Shown piece after piece: positions 11,323 through 21,195 of a stretch of 64,000 bases of DNA. Positions within the stretch are counted from its first letter, which is position 1. Each line of letters opens with the position of its first letter. The stretch is from Meconema thalassinum. Lineage: Eukaryota > Arthropoda > Insecta > Orthoptera > Tettigoniidae. The DNA lies in assembly GCA_946902985.2 (NCBI GenBank), contig OX336393.1:364356779-364420778 (forward strand), in the 5' to 3' direction. The notes under the pieces are model-generated. The model saw only the letters and a list, made by a program, of their open reading frames with translations. It made no database searches and had not been told where the DNA came from. The position numbers and the translations under genes were made by a program.

Positions 11323-11399
11323 AGACAATAACATAATTAGGAATTATGACAATAGGCTATGTAGTTCTTCACGGAACTATTTGTTACAAACAAGTTACC

Positions 11400-11550
11400 C
11401 ATCCAGACAAAAACACAAAAACCACGGAAAGCCACTTCAAGGATGACTGAGGTGGGAATAGAACACACCTCTTCTCAATTTGTTCCTCACTAGGCTGAGT
11501 TTACCCCGTTCCAGCCCTCAGACCAGAATTGAATTTGAGAATGGCAAAGG
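11400..11550 (-). repeat. SINE-C fragment
   Basis: A short minus-strand piece: ccacttcaaggatgactgag and gaggctgagtttacccc-like blocks of SINE-C. Head and tail are both lost. Confidence 0.6.
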
Positions 11551-12224
11551 GGACAGATTTAGGTCAACACTTATAACAAAAGTGTCGACGGCTCCTGACC
11601 AAACGAGTACAGCCACACGGCTGTATTTAAGTAGATGGCAATATTCAGGTAGTAATGTAGGCCTATAATCATCAATCACTAAATGATGAAAATCTTTCCG
11701 AGGGGCACCAATATAGCAATTTTAGGTTCATTTGACGCTCTTGCTGCCTCTCACTAACTACAATTGAAAAATTACAGCGTAAACGAACAGAACAAAGCAG
11801 GTGTGTCCCTGCTAGTAGTCAACTGTATGATTCTGAAGAGTTTCCTGCTTCTCTCGGAAGACAGTAGCACCGTCCACGGAAGTTAAAGTGGGGGACGAAT
11901 TAAGAGGAGGGGACGGATTTCGAGCACTTGACCATATCTCTGCAACTGAGAAATATTCTTAAAATGTGGCCAATATGAATCTATTTTGGTTGCCTTATGT
12001 AGCAAGAGAAAATGAGATTTTATTTTGATGTGATTGGTTTTCGAATTTGTTCTGCCTTACTTTTCATGAACCTCAATATCCTCAAAACCTAAAGCAAAAC
12101 CGGAGAGATTTTACACCTCATTAAATCAGAGGATGTATTCCAGAAAATTAGCCACCATGAGCTTAACAGGTGCATTTACATAGATATTAAGTTTTGAAGT
12201 CATTCTTGTTGAGTTGCCTAGACA
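11551..12224. other. unassigned sequence
   Basis: No recognised gene or repeat. Confidence 0.4.
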
Positions 12225-12265
12225 AACCGTCAGTTCTAACTCTTCAGTCGGTCAACATGAATTTG
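12225..12265 (-). repeat. Penelope terminal-region fragment
   Basis: cttcagtcggtcaacatgaa matches the outer part of the Penelope terminal repeat at 58630-58670. It is a small relic on the minus strand. Confidence 0.45.
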
Positions 12266-12443
12266 CCCAATGACTGTGCAGTACAGAATGTACAGTGCAT
12301 ATTGTATGAATAATAAGTAAACACCAGCTGCTTTAGTTAAAAATTGAAGGGAAAAAAAGCAGTCTGTGTTTATAGAAATACGCACTACACATATTGCAGT
12401 TAGATAATATTTGTGTATAAATTTAAAACTCAACCCAATGATT

Positions 12444-12486
12444 AGGATCTGATGATGACTACTTCAAGATCGAAACGGGTAATCCT
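12444..12486 (+). ncRNA. hammerhead-ribozyme-like motif, decayed
   Basis: Stem I AGGAT/ATCCT is perfect, followed by the core CTGATGA, a weak stem II, GAAA, a two-pair stem III (AC-gg-GT) and the cleavage position after GTA. The layout matches the motifs in the Penelope terminal repeats at 58727 and 61617, but stem II is eroded. Activity is doubtful. Confidence 0.5.
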
Positions 12487-12830
12487 AAAATTGTCCCATT
12501 GTTATAGTGATTGTAACTAATATATGTATTTTTTCCAAGAGTGTTAAATGGTGTATATGCAGAAATGTAGCCTATCAGAAGGGTGGCAGAATGTAAATAA
12601 AAGTATTTGAACATCATAATTGTGTTCATTTTTTTAAATAGACAAACTTATTTATTTGACGTCCCTCGTACTTTCTCCGTGTGTGTTCTCCTTCTCAGTA
12701 AAACACAATGTATCAAAATCGATTAGTATGAAAATTGGTACAGAAACAGAGCCATACGTCTGACATACGTCATAAAAACCAAGAAAAAGAAACAATTCTG
12801 AAGAATTTTAGTGCATAAAACCCCATTAAG
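12487..12830. other. unassigned sequence
   Basis: No recognised feature. Confidence 0.4.
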
Positions 12831-13028
12831 TGGTTAGCATCCTAGTCTTTGACCCGAAGGCTTCTGGGATCGATTTCCGTCCAGTCCATGGAGATTTTAA
12901 TCTCCCATGGGTAATGTTCATGGCTCGAGAATTGGGTGTTTGTCTTCATAAATCATTCCATCGTCAACACTACATACAGGTCAATATATGACCTACGTCA
13001 GACCTCCCAGGAGGCTACTCGACATTAC

Positions 13029-13068
<40 letters not shown>
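12831..13068 (+). repeat. SINE-F copy with (TTA)n tail
   Basis: The tRNA-like head has an A-box-like taagtggttagcatcc and B-box-like gggatcgatttcc. The body ends cccaggaggctactcgac, the tail shared with SINE-E, followed by (ATT)n. Confidence 0.65.
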
Positions 13069-13254
13069 GTTAGTAGTAGTAGCAGTAGTAATAGTAGTAG
13101 TTGTTGAGGGCAACTTCCCTTCATGGCAAGGTGTTATAGTCCTGGTTCATATCGGAACTGATACATCTTGGACATTCACCTCGTGTACACATGTCGTTGT
13201 TTGATGTAAGCGCATTGATAACCTGATAACATCAGCTCCGTACATTTAGCTGTG
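13069..13254. repeat. (GTA)n microsatellite and spacer
   Basis: An imperfect (GTA)n tract follows the (ATT)n tail; the rest is unassigned. Confidence 0.6.
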
Positions 13255-13560
13255 TGCTTTATTTTCCTGAGCATATGTGCTATTGTGGTGTCTTTAACTG
13301 TATTAGTGTGAGTGTGTATTTGTAATGAGGGATAGGATTGTAAAAGAGGTTGCCGTACGCTTAAGTGAGGAACTTCGAGGGATAATGTGGGTGGGAATCG
13401 AACCCACCTCGTCTCGATTTTGCCACACGAAGCTGAGTTAAGCCCGTTCCAAACCTTAGACCAGAATTAAATTTCTTGGTGGAACCAGGCTCAAACCCGG
13501 GTCTCTGGAATGACAGCCAGGAATACTTTCTACTGTCGTACATCACGAGGTGGTCGTATG
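13255..13560 (-). repeat. SINE-C copy
   Basis: Minus-strand SINE-C with gtgggaatcgaacccacc and the head complement tcacgaggtggtcg at the right edge. Confidence 0.75.
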
Positions 13561-13604
13561 TGGACGCTCCTCAGACTGTTCGTAATAACATGTTTTCCTT
13601 CAAA

Positions 13605-13905
13605 GTGTTGTATGGTGCCTTTTCTTTAGTATTTTTGTTGTTGATTCGTTTGATCATGTAACCCCGTATCCTTAGTGTTTATGGAATCTGTTTTTTTATT
13701 GTGTCATTAAGATGGCTGTACTAGTGTGTGATTTCGATATCGGGGCTATGGACTTGTAGGACACTGCAGTGGCTTTAATTTAGGTACCAGCCCAGCATTT
13801 GCATGGAACAGAAGTTGAGGGAAATTACGGAAAACCACTTCAAGGACTGCTGAGGTGGGAATCGAACCCACCTCTTCTTAGTTCTGCCACACCAAGGCTT
13901 ATATC
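13605..13905 (-). repeat. SINE-C copy, head missing
   Basis: The complement of the tail (gatcatgtaaccccgtatcc) and body (gaggtgggaatcgaacccac) is present. The tRNA-like head is truncated at the right edge. It lies tandem to the previous copy in the same orientation. Confidence 0.7.
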
Positions 13906-14887
13906 TACTTAATTTAAAACAAAGTCCCCGATTCATTGATCTCAAGAAACACTGAATGGATTTGAAGTGGTTTTCACCGTTCTGTAAAGAATATCTCGAG
14001 GAAGGTTTCTGTAGAAAATAATTTATTTATGATCAACGGAAGCCAAGCAGTAATGATTACAGTGAAAAAGTCGAAAAACCGGCGTCTGTGCACTTATTAA
14101 GCTTACGCTCGGCAAACCGTTAAAAATATCAAGTGTAAGAATTGTTCAGAATGATAAGTTCTACAAGGATGTCCGCGAGAGCATCTCTCTATCTTCAATA
14201 CACTTAAAGTGTTTTTAAGTTTTCATATCTTCCAACAATCTCCATTCTATTTCTGAGGCGACAGTTTACGAGCTAGCTAGGGGCGAGCCTATGACCCCAG
14301 TACAGCCTAGCTAGTGGGCGAGCCGATTACCCCAGGTACAGTCAGCAGCAAACTGTCGAGTCATGTTGAGTTAAGACTTCAAAGAAGAGTGGTTGTGTTT
14401 GGAGTTTCCCTGGAAGTGCAACTCAGTTTTCCTTCATTTCGCCTGTGAACTTTTCGTTCCGCAAAATACACAGTCAAGTTAAGATTGGACGGCAGGGGGA
14501 TTTGTGTTTCATGCACCTCGCCATTCTTAAATTACGTCTGACAAGAATTCGTTGCACATGCATCTCCATGATAATGTAATTAATAGTCCAGTGAGTGATT
14601 TTTGACCCATCATGCCGAAGCGTAAAACGGATATAACTTAGGTCTTAGTTCATTGACAATTGAAAAAACAGCGCTTACCACGTAATGCATTCATAACTCT
14701 TCCCGGGCGTAGCTAGTTTATAATAATTCAGAAACACGGGAGAAAATTCACCTGACAACACCTTGTATGGAGGTGTGTAATTTCCCAAACCTATATCTTC
14801 CCTAATACAGAAATATGGTTATTTCTTCATGCATAATCCATTTGAAGCGCTAATGTTGTAGTATTTAACCTATTTTCACCATATGAA
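13906..14887. other. unassigned, with short direct repeat
   Basis: No gene seen. The ctagctag..gggcgagcc...accccagtacag unit occurs twice within 14271-14342. Confidence 0.4.
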
Positions 14888-14908
14888 CAAGATGTTCAGT
14901 AAAGAACA

Positions 14909-14966
14909 TATAGCCTACTTTCTCCTAAATGTATGAGTATAGCCTACTTTCTCCTAAATGTATGAG
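14909..14966. repeat. 29-bp tandem duplication
   Basis: The unit tatagcctactttctcctaa...gtatgag is repeated exactly twice, duplicating the 5' subterminal repeat of the Helitron-type element. Confidence 0.9.
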
Positions 14967-15145
14967 TATAGTTATAACTCGTTGTTATTATCAAAGAGTA
15001 TAATAGAATCATTTCTTGGTTGAAGACCTTAGAAACTATTTACCTCTACCAAACTCCACAACCCAGAAAAAAGCTACTACCATCATTGAAGAAATATAGA
15101 TAAGAAGTATCTCAAGAATGTTATAGATCTGGAGACATAATCGAC

Positions 15146-15390
15146 CGGACTGGCTGCGTGGCTCAGCGGTAACGTTCTCGCTTGCTGGGCCCTAGGTTGC
15201 AGGTTCGTATCCTGGCGCAGTCAGCTGGCATTTGAGGGTGCACAAATGCGAGGGAGCCGTGTCAGTAGATTTACTGGCACTTAAAGATCCCCTTCGGGCC
15301 AAAATTCCGGCACCCTGGCGTATCTAAAAGCAGCAGTAGTTAAAAGAGACGTAAAACCAATAACATTATTATTATTGTTATTATTACATA
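15146..15390 (+). repeat. SINE-G copy
   Basis: tRNA-like head ggactggctgcgtggctcag with B box aggttcgtatcctgg. The body includes gtagatttactggcactt and ccccttcgggcc. The end is gacgtaaaaccaataac followed by (ATT)n. This copy gives the uninterrupted sequence for the split copy at 41828. Confidence 0.8.
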
Positions 15391-16029
15391 ATCGACCTGC
15401 CATGGGCAACATCCAACTTTGAGTTGAGGCATGTCTTTACACGTCTGGTTGTGCATGGCTTTCACAACCCTAATTGAATTAACAAATCTTTCCATGACCC
15501 TACAGAGACGTGTGTATACAAACTATGTGGATATTTACGATTGCTATTTGCCTCAAATAAAAGTATTAATAACCTGAACTAGCACCAGCGGCTAGAATTC
15601 AGTTACTATGTGAAATCGTTTTGTTCTTTACTTCAAATAACATTTTCAAATAACGCATAATAGGCTGTTACAAACCCTTTAAAATAAAAAGTAAAAATGC
15701 ATCGTAGTATCATCTTGTCATTCTTCAAATTCGATGCGTATAGAATTCCAATGGTATACTATCAATGGAGTCCCATGTAGACCATTCGTGAAATCTAGTG
15801 GAGAAGTATTGAACAATATAATCCTAACAGGGCGAGTGCATTCTAGCGGCCATAAGAAGAAACATTTCAATAAAATCTGGAAGTTAATAAGTAGGCCGGC
15901 GTGCAGTTACCTTTTTGGCCGCTAGATGTCTCGAGCAAATCTGTAGGCGAATTACGTTTTAATTAAACATATGTTTTGCACCGTAATATGCACAATATAA
16001 CGCGTAATATTAAAACGTCTGAGTCATTA

Positions 16030-16760
16030 AAAAGCAACAAATATGTAAAATTTCAAGCAAAAAACCTAACACTGATGGTGTTTGAACCATAGGCATATGA
16101 ATGATTGACTAACGCTTTACCACGCAGCCATTTGTGCCAACGAACATTGATCTATATAAAATGACCTTCATAGAACTTGTTAGCAAATAATGATTTAGAC
16201 CTAACGATTTCATCAGTGGAGTATATTATTTATATGTAAAGCATTTCATACAAAGTTTATTTATTTTGTATCAGTACGCTATATTGCATGCAATACTCAA
16301 ATTAGTGAAATATAAGTCAGGCACAAGATATCCGCTGCCATCTTGTCTTCTTACCGAGACGGCTCAGCTTTTTAAAATCACTTCTGCACAATAGTATTAC
16401 AAAATAAACTTTTAATTTCGAACGTGCCTCTTCCTTTAGAACAGTTAAATCGATTCTCGGCTCGATAATCGGAACTCGTGGGTCCCATGATATGGATTAT
16501 AAAGTTTGCATAATTCGCACAGCCGCCATCCTGAAATGGTACGGCGGATGACCTTGTAGTTTGGTCACAAGACGCGTCCTATATGAAGGTATGTTATTAC
16601 CAAATTTGGTAGAGATCGGATAATTTGGTTAGTCGCTATTTGATTTTACGTTTTGAACGTTTGAGTGGCTGCCATTCAGTTTTGGTAAAGATGGCGGCGA
16701 TATAAAACATGACACTGAGATGCCCTTTGCTTGTTCTACCTCTGTACGAAATTTCGTTCA
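16030..16760 (+). repeat. dispersed repeat, inverted partner at 55370-56130
   Basis: This internal part of the Helitron-type element matches 55370-56130 in opposite orientation over about 700 bp, including a tRNA-like stretch at 16073-16135 (minus strand tggctgcgtggtaaagcg). Matches such as gaccttgtagtttggtc and gctcgataatcgga are visible; divergence is substantial. Confidence 0.7.
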
Positions 16761-16799
16761 ATTCGGTTTCACCGTGTTCGAATTGATAGGGGGGGGGGA

Positions 16800-16821
16800 C
16801 AGACATTCAGAGTACACACAC

Positions 16822-16855
<34 letters not shown>

Positions 16856-16880
16856 ACACACATACACACACACAGACAGA
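16800..16880. repeat. (CA)n microsatellite
   Basis: Simple CA/CAGA repeat near the 3' end of the Helitron-type element. It creates spurious His/Thr-rich open frames. Confidence 0.95.
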
Positions 16881-16955
16881 CACACAATTTTTGGCCCTGT
16901 AGTGATCTCATAAGTCTACTTTCATTTTTTGCAAAAATCGAAAGTAGGCTAAAAA

Positions 16956-16971
16956 TAGGCTAATGGGGTCC

Positions 16972-17005
<34 letters not shown>

Positions 17006-17371
17006 CGCTAATATAATCTAAACTGATAAAGTGATTTCAATAAAACTCTGTACGGACGTACTACTATTTTTCTGACCCCAACTGTGCCCTTCAAATTTAA
17101 ATACGTTTTACCAATCCAACATTGCAGCCGTGCGAAATATTTCACTGGCGTTCTATATCTCCAAATACATTACCCTGAAGATGCGTATGGTGATAGAAAA
17201 CGCTACGCTAAGTTAAGCTATGTGACATTTAAAACATGTTAAGTACGAAGCCAACATGGAGCCCAAGCGAAGTTAAAATATTGAAATGGCATTTTCTCGA
17301 AATTTAATCAACCGAGTGCAGTGAAATCTAACACCCTACATGTCTATATAAGATTTAATCTACCGAAATCT
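16956..17371 (-). mobile_element. Helitron-type element, 3'-end fragment
   Basis: Opposite orientation to the preceding element: ataggctaatggggtcc, then (TG)n, then the aaagtgatttcaataaaactc and caatccaacattgcagcc blocks seen at 21300-21420. It is cut off by the LINE at 17372. Confidence 0.55.
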
Positions 17372-17692
17372 GTTGTTGTTTGAGTCTTCAGTCTTTTGAC
17401 TGGTTTGATGCAGCCCTCCATTCCTCCCTGTCCTGAGCTAATCGTTTCATCTCTATATAGCTACCACAATCTGTTTAACATATTCTAACCTTGGTCTACC
17501 CCTACAGTTCTTCTCCTAGACCCTTCCTTCCATAACTAAGCTTGCTATTCCTGGGTGTCTTAGTATGTGTCCTACCAACCTCTCTCTTCTCTTCATTAGC
17601 AGTCGCCAGAAACATCTCTCCTCTCCCACTAGTCTTCATATTCTCCTGTAACACCACATTTCAAACGCTTCAATTCTCCTCTTTTCCTTGAC
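17372..17692 (-). mobile_element. LINE 3' end
   Basis: The minus strand ends in ...ctgaagactcaaacaacaa, the same 3' terminus as the plus-strand LINE at 30010-30557. The shared stretch includes gatgaaacgattagctcagg and agggctgcatcaaaccag. Upstream coding sequence is frameshifted and 5'-truncated. Confidence 0.75.
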
Positions 17693-17880
17693 GAGGTTTA
17701 TGACATTTAAGAAGTGTTATGATGCAAATTATGTCTCTTAGGGCATTAAAATCAAGTATCAAAAATAAAAGAAGTAAACTCATATCAAAATGTATGTAAT
17801 TGTCCTAAGGAGCCACGATTTGCTCATTTCAATGGAAGTGCTCATACAGTTCAGAACCACCGGCTGTTTTATTATTACGG
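17693..17880. other. unassigned sequence
   Basis: No recognised feature. Confidence 0.4.
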
Positions 17881-17957
17881 ATCTAACTTCATGATTAGGG
17901 CATAACCCAGCTCTTTTGGGAACATTCGTTTGACCGACTGATAAGCACTAAACTCTT
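17881..17957 (+). repeat. Penelope terminal-repeat fragment
   Basis: gattagggcataacccagct and ttgaccgactgataagcact match the terminal repeats at 58630-58690 and 61692-61760. No ribozyme core precedes it. Confidence 0.7.
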
Positions 17958-18378
17958 GATTCTTTACCTTGTTGTATGTTTGATTTGACTTCTGTAAGTA
18001 AATGATAAAATATATTATATTAATTGTTGAAAGTAGGTACTCCACCCTTTTCATAACTTTCACAAGGCAGATTATTGAAATTATATTATTTATGATTCAC
18101 ATACATTTCTGGGAGTCATTCATACAGTAGTTGATTTCAATTTGAATTGTCACTGCTGCTCCGGAAATATTTCTGTTATTACGTAAATAAAGCATTTTTG
18201 TTAGTGTTTATTTCACGGTCGGCGCCATCTTACATTGACGTCAGCACCCGTTGCCAACATGTCCGATACAAAATTTACCACACGACAAGTAAATAATGAA
18301 ATAAAAGGTTAAAAAAATTGGCCTGGATAAAGATAATTGATGCGTGACTACCCCCACTGTGCGTGACAAAACCAGGGG
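17958..18378. promoter_or_regulatory. unassigned, with promoter-like motif cluster
   Basis: A YY1-type site in complement (GGCGCCATCTT, 18221-18231) lies five bases from a perfect CRE (TGACGTCA, 18236-18243). No transcript is evident, so these may be chance motifs or repeat-borne sites. Confidence 0.3.
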
Positions 18379-18958
18379 TGTTATATATTAGCTAACACGG
18401 CCCCCAGGGCCGCGCTACCCAACCACCATTGGTCTGACGGATGCGATATGGTACCGAATGCGTGGGGTTGGCAATACGGTGCATGACGTATGGCATGACG
18501 GTACATGATGCTAAAATGGCTGAAACAGCTGGACTTTTGCCTATATAAGTCGTGTTCATATTTGGGATGGCCGGGCGGGCTCAGGCAGCGGAGGAGTAAA
18601 CATCTATTACTTCATCATCTCCAGGTATTTTCCCGACTATTGATTCAGGTGATTTGGTTAATTTCGATAGTTTAAGAATTTTATAGAAAGGAGTACCTAG
18701 TGTAAATTTTCACTATATCTATATCTAAATCTCTCTTCTTATCTGATGTTCATGGTTAGTGTAAAATCATCCCATCCTTTTGTTTTTAAGAGTTCTCGAA
18801 ACCTCTAACAAGTCGACTAATATTTATTTACTTGTTCGTAAGCATTCTTTTTGTGAGCTGGCGCCCTCTCGAGTATATATCGAGTATAATCATATATGCT
18901 ATATTACTTCATTAGTATAGATCCCTCCTGCGACGCTCACAAGTGGCCGATCGTGACA
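18379..18958 (+). mobile_element. Gypsy-like LTR plus primer-binding-like site
   Basis: The LTR candidate spans TGTTATATATTAGC to CGCTCACA (18379-18941), with a TATA box (TATATAAG, 18542-18549). Two bases later TGGCCGATCGTGACA (18944-18958) resembles a primer-binding site complementary to the 3' end of tRNA-Arg (typical form TGGCGACCGTGACAGG). No gag-pol follows, so the element is truncated. No clear target duplication was found. Confidence 0.5.
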
Positions 18959-18959
18959 A

Positions 18960-19480
18960 ATGAGCATTTGAATGAAAGAGAATATACATTACCAGTGACG
19001 CATTGCACTCTAATTTCATAAATATCTATAATTTCTTTAAAAAATGACTTTTAAAAAACTGCACGAAGTGTGCGATTTGCAGATACTGTTGCTGCAGGAA
19101 GATACGCTCCATAATTACTGTCCACTTCACATTTTGGCCGCTGTGACGCCTGTTTCATGCCATTTTAACAATCTGAGGTCTTTCCTTTATCATTTTGCAT
19201 GGATTTCAGAAACAGTAATGAGGAATGAGTACTCAAATCGTATAATTTCATAAATATCGGATAACCGGTGAGTGTTACGGCTAAGCTGTTAATCAATGGA
19301 CTCAGCACTCAAATGACATTAGCAGTGACGAATTGCATTCTAATTTCATAAATATCAATTTTTGTAGGAAGTGTGCGATTTATAAATACTGTTGCTGTAG
19401 GAAAATACACGACATCATTGCTGTTCAGTTCGCATTTTGACCGTAGGGACGCCTAAAACGTAAATAGTTTTCTATAATCA
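18960..19480. repeat. imperfect tandem duplication, ~330 bp
   Basis: The block cattaccagtgacgcattgc ... aagtgtgcgatttgcag (from 18988) recurs from 19317 (cattagcagtgacgaattgc ... aagtgtgcgatttataa). The repeats have clearly diverged. No coding potential. Confidence 0.7.
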
Positions 19481-19695
19481 AATAAAGCTATCGGGGAAAG
19501 TGTGGCTTATGAACATGCGAGATTTCTCGCACGGGTCCGCCAGTCATATCTATAATAGTTTATCCCAAAGAGGATATGAGCATCCGGTGAGGGGGGGGGG
19601 GGATATTACATGGTGTTGTAGTTATTTCCAAATATAATCCAAACGAATTTTATATTCACCTCCATATCATCAGAAGACAATGCAAGGTGTATTCA

Positions 19696-20242
19696 CTTTC
19701 AGCGGGGACGCTGCTTGGCTTTTCAGTTTAGGGGCTGCGACAACGCGGTCATGTAGCCCCGTGTACTTTGGGTGTGTGTAGAATCTGTCTGATGACCAGT
19801 GTTAATTGTGATGGCTGTATTAGTGTGTGTTATCTGTTTTTTAATTTAAGTACAGACTGCAACTTAGAATTTTTCAAATAGTTCCTACTTTTGCCGCCAA
19901 GCGCCACCGTCAACGAATACTAGGCCAAGTTCAGAACTTAGCTACTAGACGCCACCGCAGTCGGCTCTTGGCAACGAACGTTGAAACCTAAGAGCGTTGT
20001 TTACATTCTTAACCTATCCAATTCAACTTCACACAGGTGTAATTAGTGGAAGGTTCTTTAACATTCCATAAATCTATGACATCGGACCGCCGGATTTACT
20101 TCCCCTCCAAAGGAAGGCATACTGAGGGATTTTAACGCTCTTAAAAAATCCGACGACTTCGGCCAGGTTTGAACCCACGACCTTGGGCATAGAAGCTCAG
20201 CATGCTACCGACTACGCCACCGAAGCCGCCTTTCAGCGGGGA
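19696..20242 (-). repeat. SINE-A copy with 13-bp target duplication
   Basis: A full minus-strand SINE-A (19709-20229) is flanked on both sides by CTTTCAGCGGGGA (19696-19708 and 20230-20242). A duplication of this length is the signature of LINE-type target-primed insertion. The head complement (ctacgccaccgaagccgc) is intact. Confidence 0.9.
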
Positions 20243-20716
20243 GTGCAAGCTGTCGCTATAATCTGGCTGTGATGCATGACGGTCGGAAAGCCTGCAGATC
20301 TCCTCAATAAAACAAACGTTTCGGATACGCGATCCATAAAACTGTGATACACAGCTCGAGTTTTGTAATTTGCCAATTCATTGGTCAGTAAATTACGGTC
20401 CGGTCGGTAATGGTGTTTTTGTCATTTCAGATCAGGCCGCTTGGCTTGTACCGTGATAACTATTTGTGGCCACAGATTAAGCACTTGGCATCAAAATAAA
20501 CGTACTGGGCGGTACATATTCGTCTCTATTCCCAGCTGAGGCATTTAGGATATCACCTGTGTTACTATGTTTCATCATATGCTTTATGCAACGAAATACT
20601 CTTTTAACTCCATTGGGGTTTATCAAACAGTTCGAAACGACACGTTTGCTTTCACTTGATTTTACCGAAACATCACAAGGTTGTTGTTTTTTTCGTAAAT
20701 TTTAAAGCCATGGACG

Positions 20717-20749
<33 letters not shown>
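20243..20749. other. unassigned, ending in (CA)n
   Basis: No gene. A (CA)n microsatellite is at 20719-20749. Confidence 0.4.
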
Positions 20750-20751
<2 letters not shown>

Positions 20752-20848
20752 GTTGGTTGGTTCCTCAGTTTAGGGGCTGCGAAAACGTGGTCATGTAGCC
20801 CCGTGTACTTTGGGTGTGTGTAGAATCTGTCTGATAACCGGTGTTATC
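20750..20848 (-). repeat. SINE-A tail fragment
   Basis: Only the last ~100 bp of SINE-A is present, from (CCAA)n through gataaccggtgttat. The copy is 5'-truncated at about 20848, as in aborted reverse transcription. Confidence 0.8.
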
Positions 20849-20939
20849 AAGGAATACAATGAGACTAAAATGCTAAGAGCAAAGTTTGTAGACAAGTCAG
20901 ATATAAACAGAATGGAAGGTGAAAATGAATATCATAATT

Positions 20940-21150
20940 TAACAAAATTACTACCTTCTGACAGGCCACGGCCGCTTCCTTCCATATCCTTGCCCAGTTT
21001 AATTCACCATCATTCATTTCATCTCTCATTAACTCCTCTCGTGAGGTTGGCGTCAGGGAGGGCATCTGGCCGTAAAAACCATCGCCACTAAGATTTCCAT
21101 CGCATCTCATCCCCGACCCCGTTGGAAAACGGGAATAATAAGGGGTAGAC
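20940..21150 (+). repeat. SINE-E/D body fragment
   Basis: Carries ccttctgacaggccacggcc, cgcttccttccatatcc and an alternative end (gagggcatctggccg, ccccgaccccgttgg, gggaataata). The tRNA-like head is missing. Confidence 0.6.
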
Positions 21151-21195
21151 ATACATACTAGAAAGGGAATGGAGGAAACCAGGTAAATTAACGAA

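Larger units (their letters stand above)
9841..11385 (-). mobile_element. Helitron-type (HINE/DINE-like) element, nested host
   Basis: This belongs to the same family as 21196-22694. It contains tandem blocks built around caacatggcggcc and gatttaacaatcc, a (TG)n stretch next to its left end, and at the right end caataggctatgtagttctt, the 5' terminal block in complement. The left terminal hairpin is missing where it joins SINE-I. Two SINEs (10372-10803 and 10917-11322) interrupt it: the sequence on either side of each joins to match the uninterrupted copy at 22500-22690. Confidence 0.6.
14888..16955 (+). mobile_element. Helitron-type (HINE/DINE-like) element
   Basis: The 5' block holds a hairpin (gttcagtaaagaac) followed by the subterminal repeat AGCCTACTTTC. 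The 3' end carries (CA)n/(CAGA)n, then ctcataagtctactttc, a loop, and GAAAGTAGGCTAA. The two subterminal repeats are exact 11-base complements, and the 3' one is part of a terminal stem-loop ending in CTAA. Paired subterminal repeats, a 3' stem-loop and an inner microsatellite match the published layout of Helentron-associated (DINE-1-like) elements. No Rep/helicase coding region is present. SINE-G lies inside it. Confidence 0.6.

Noticed and set aside
16720..16913. His/Thr repeat proteins
   Set aside because: Translated (CA)n microsatellite.
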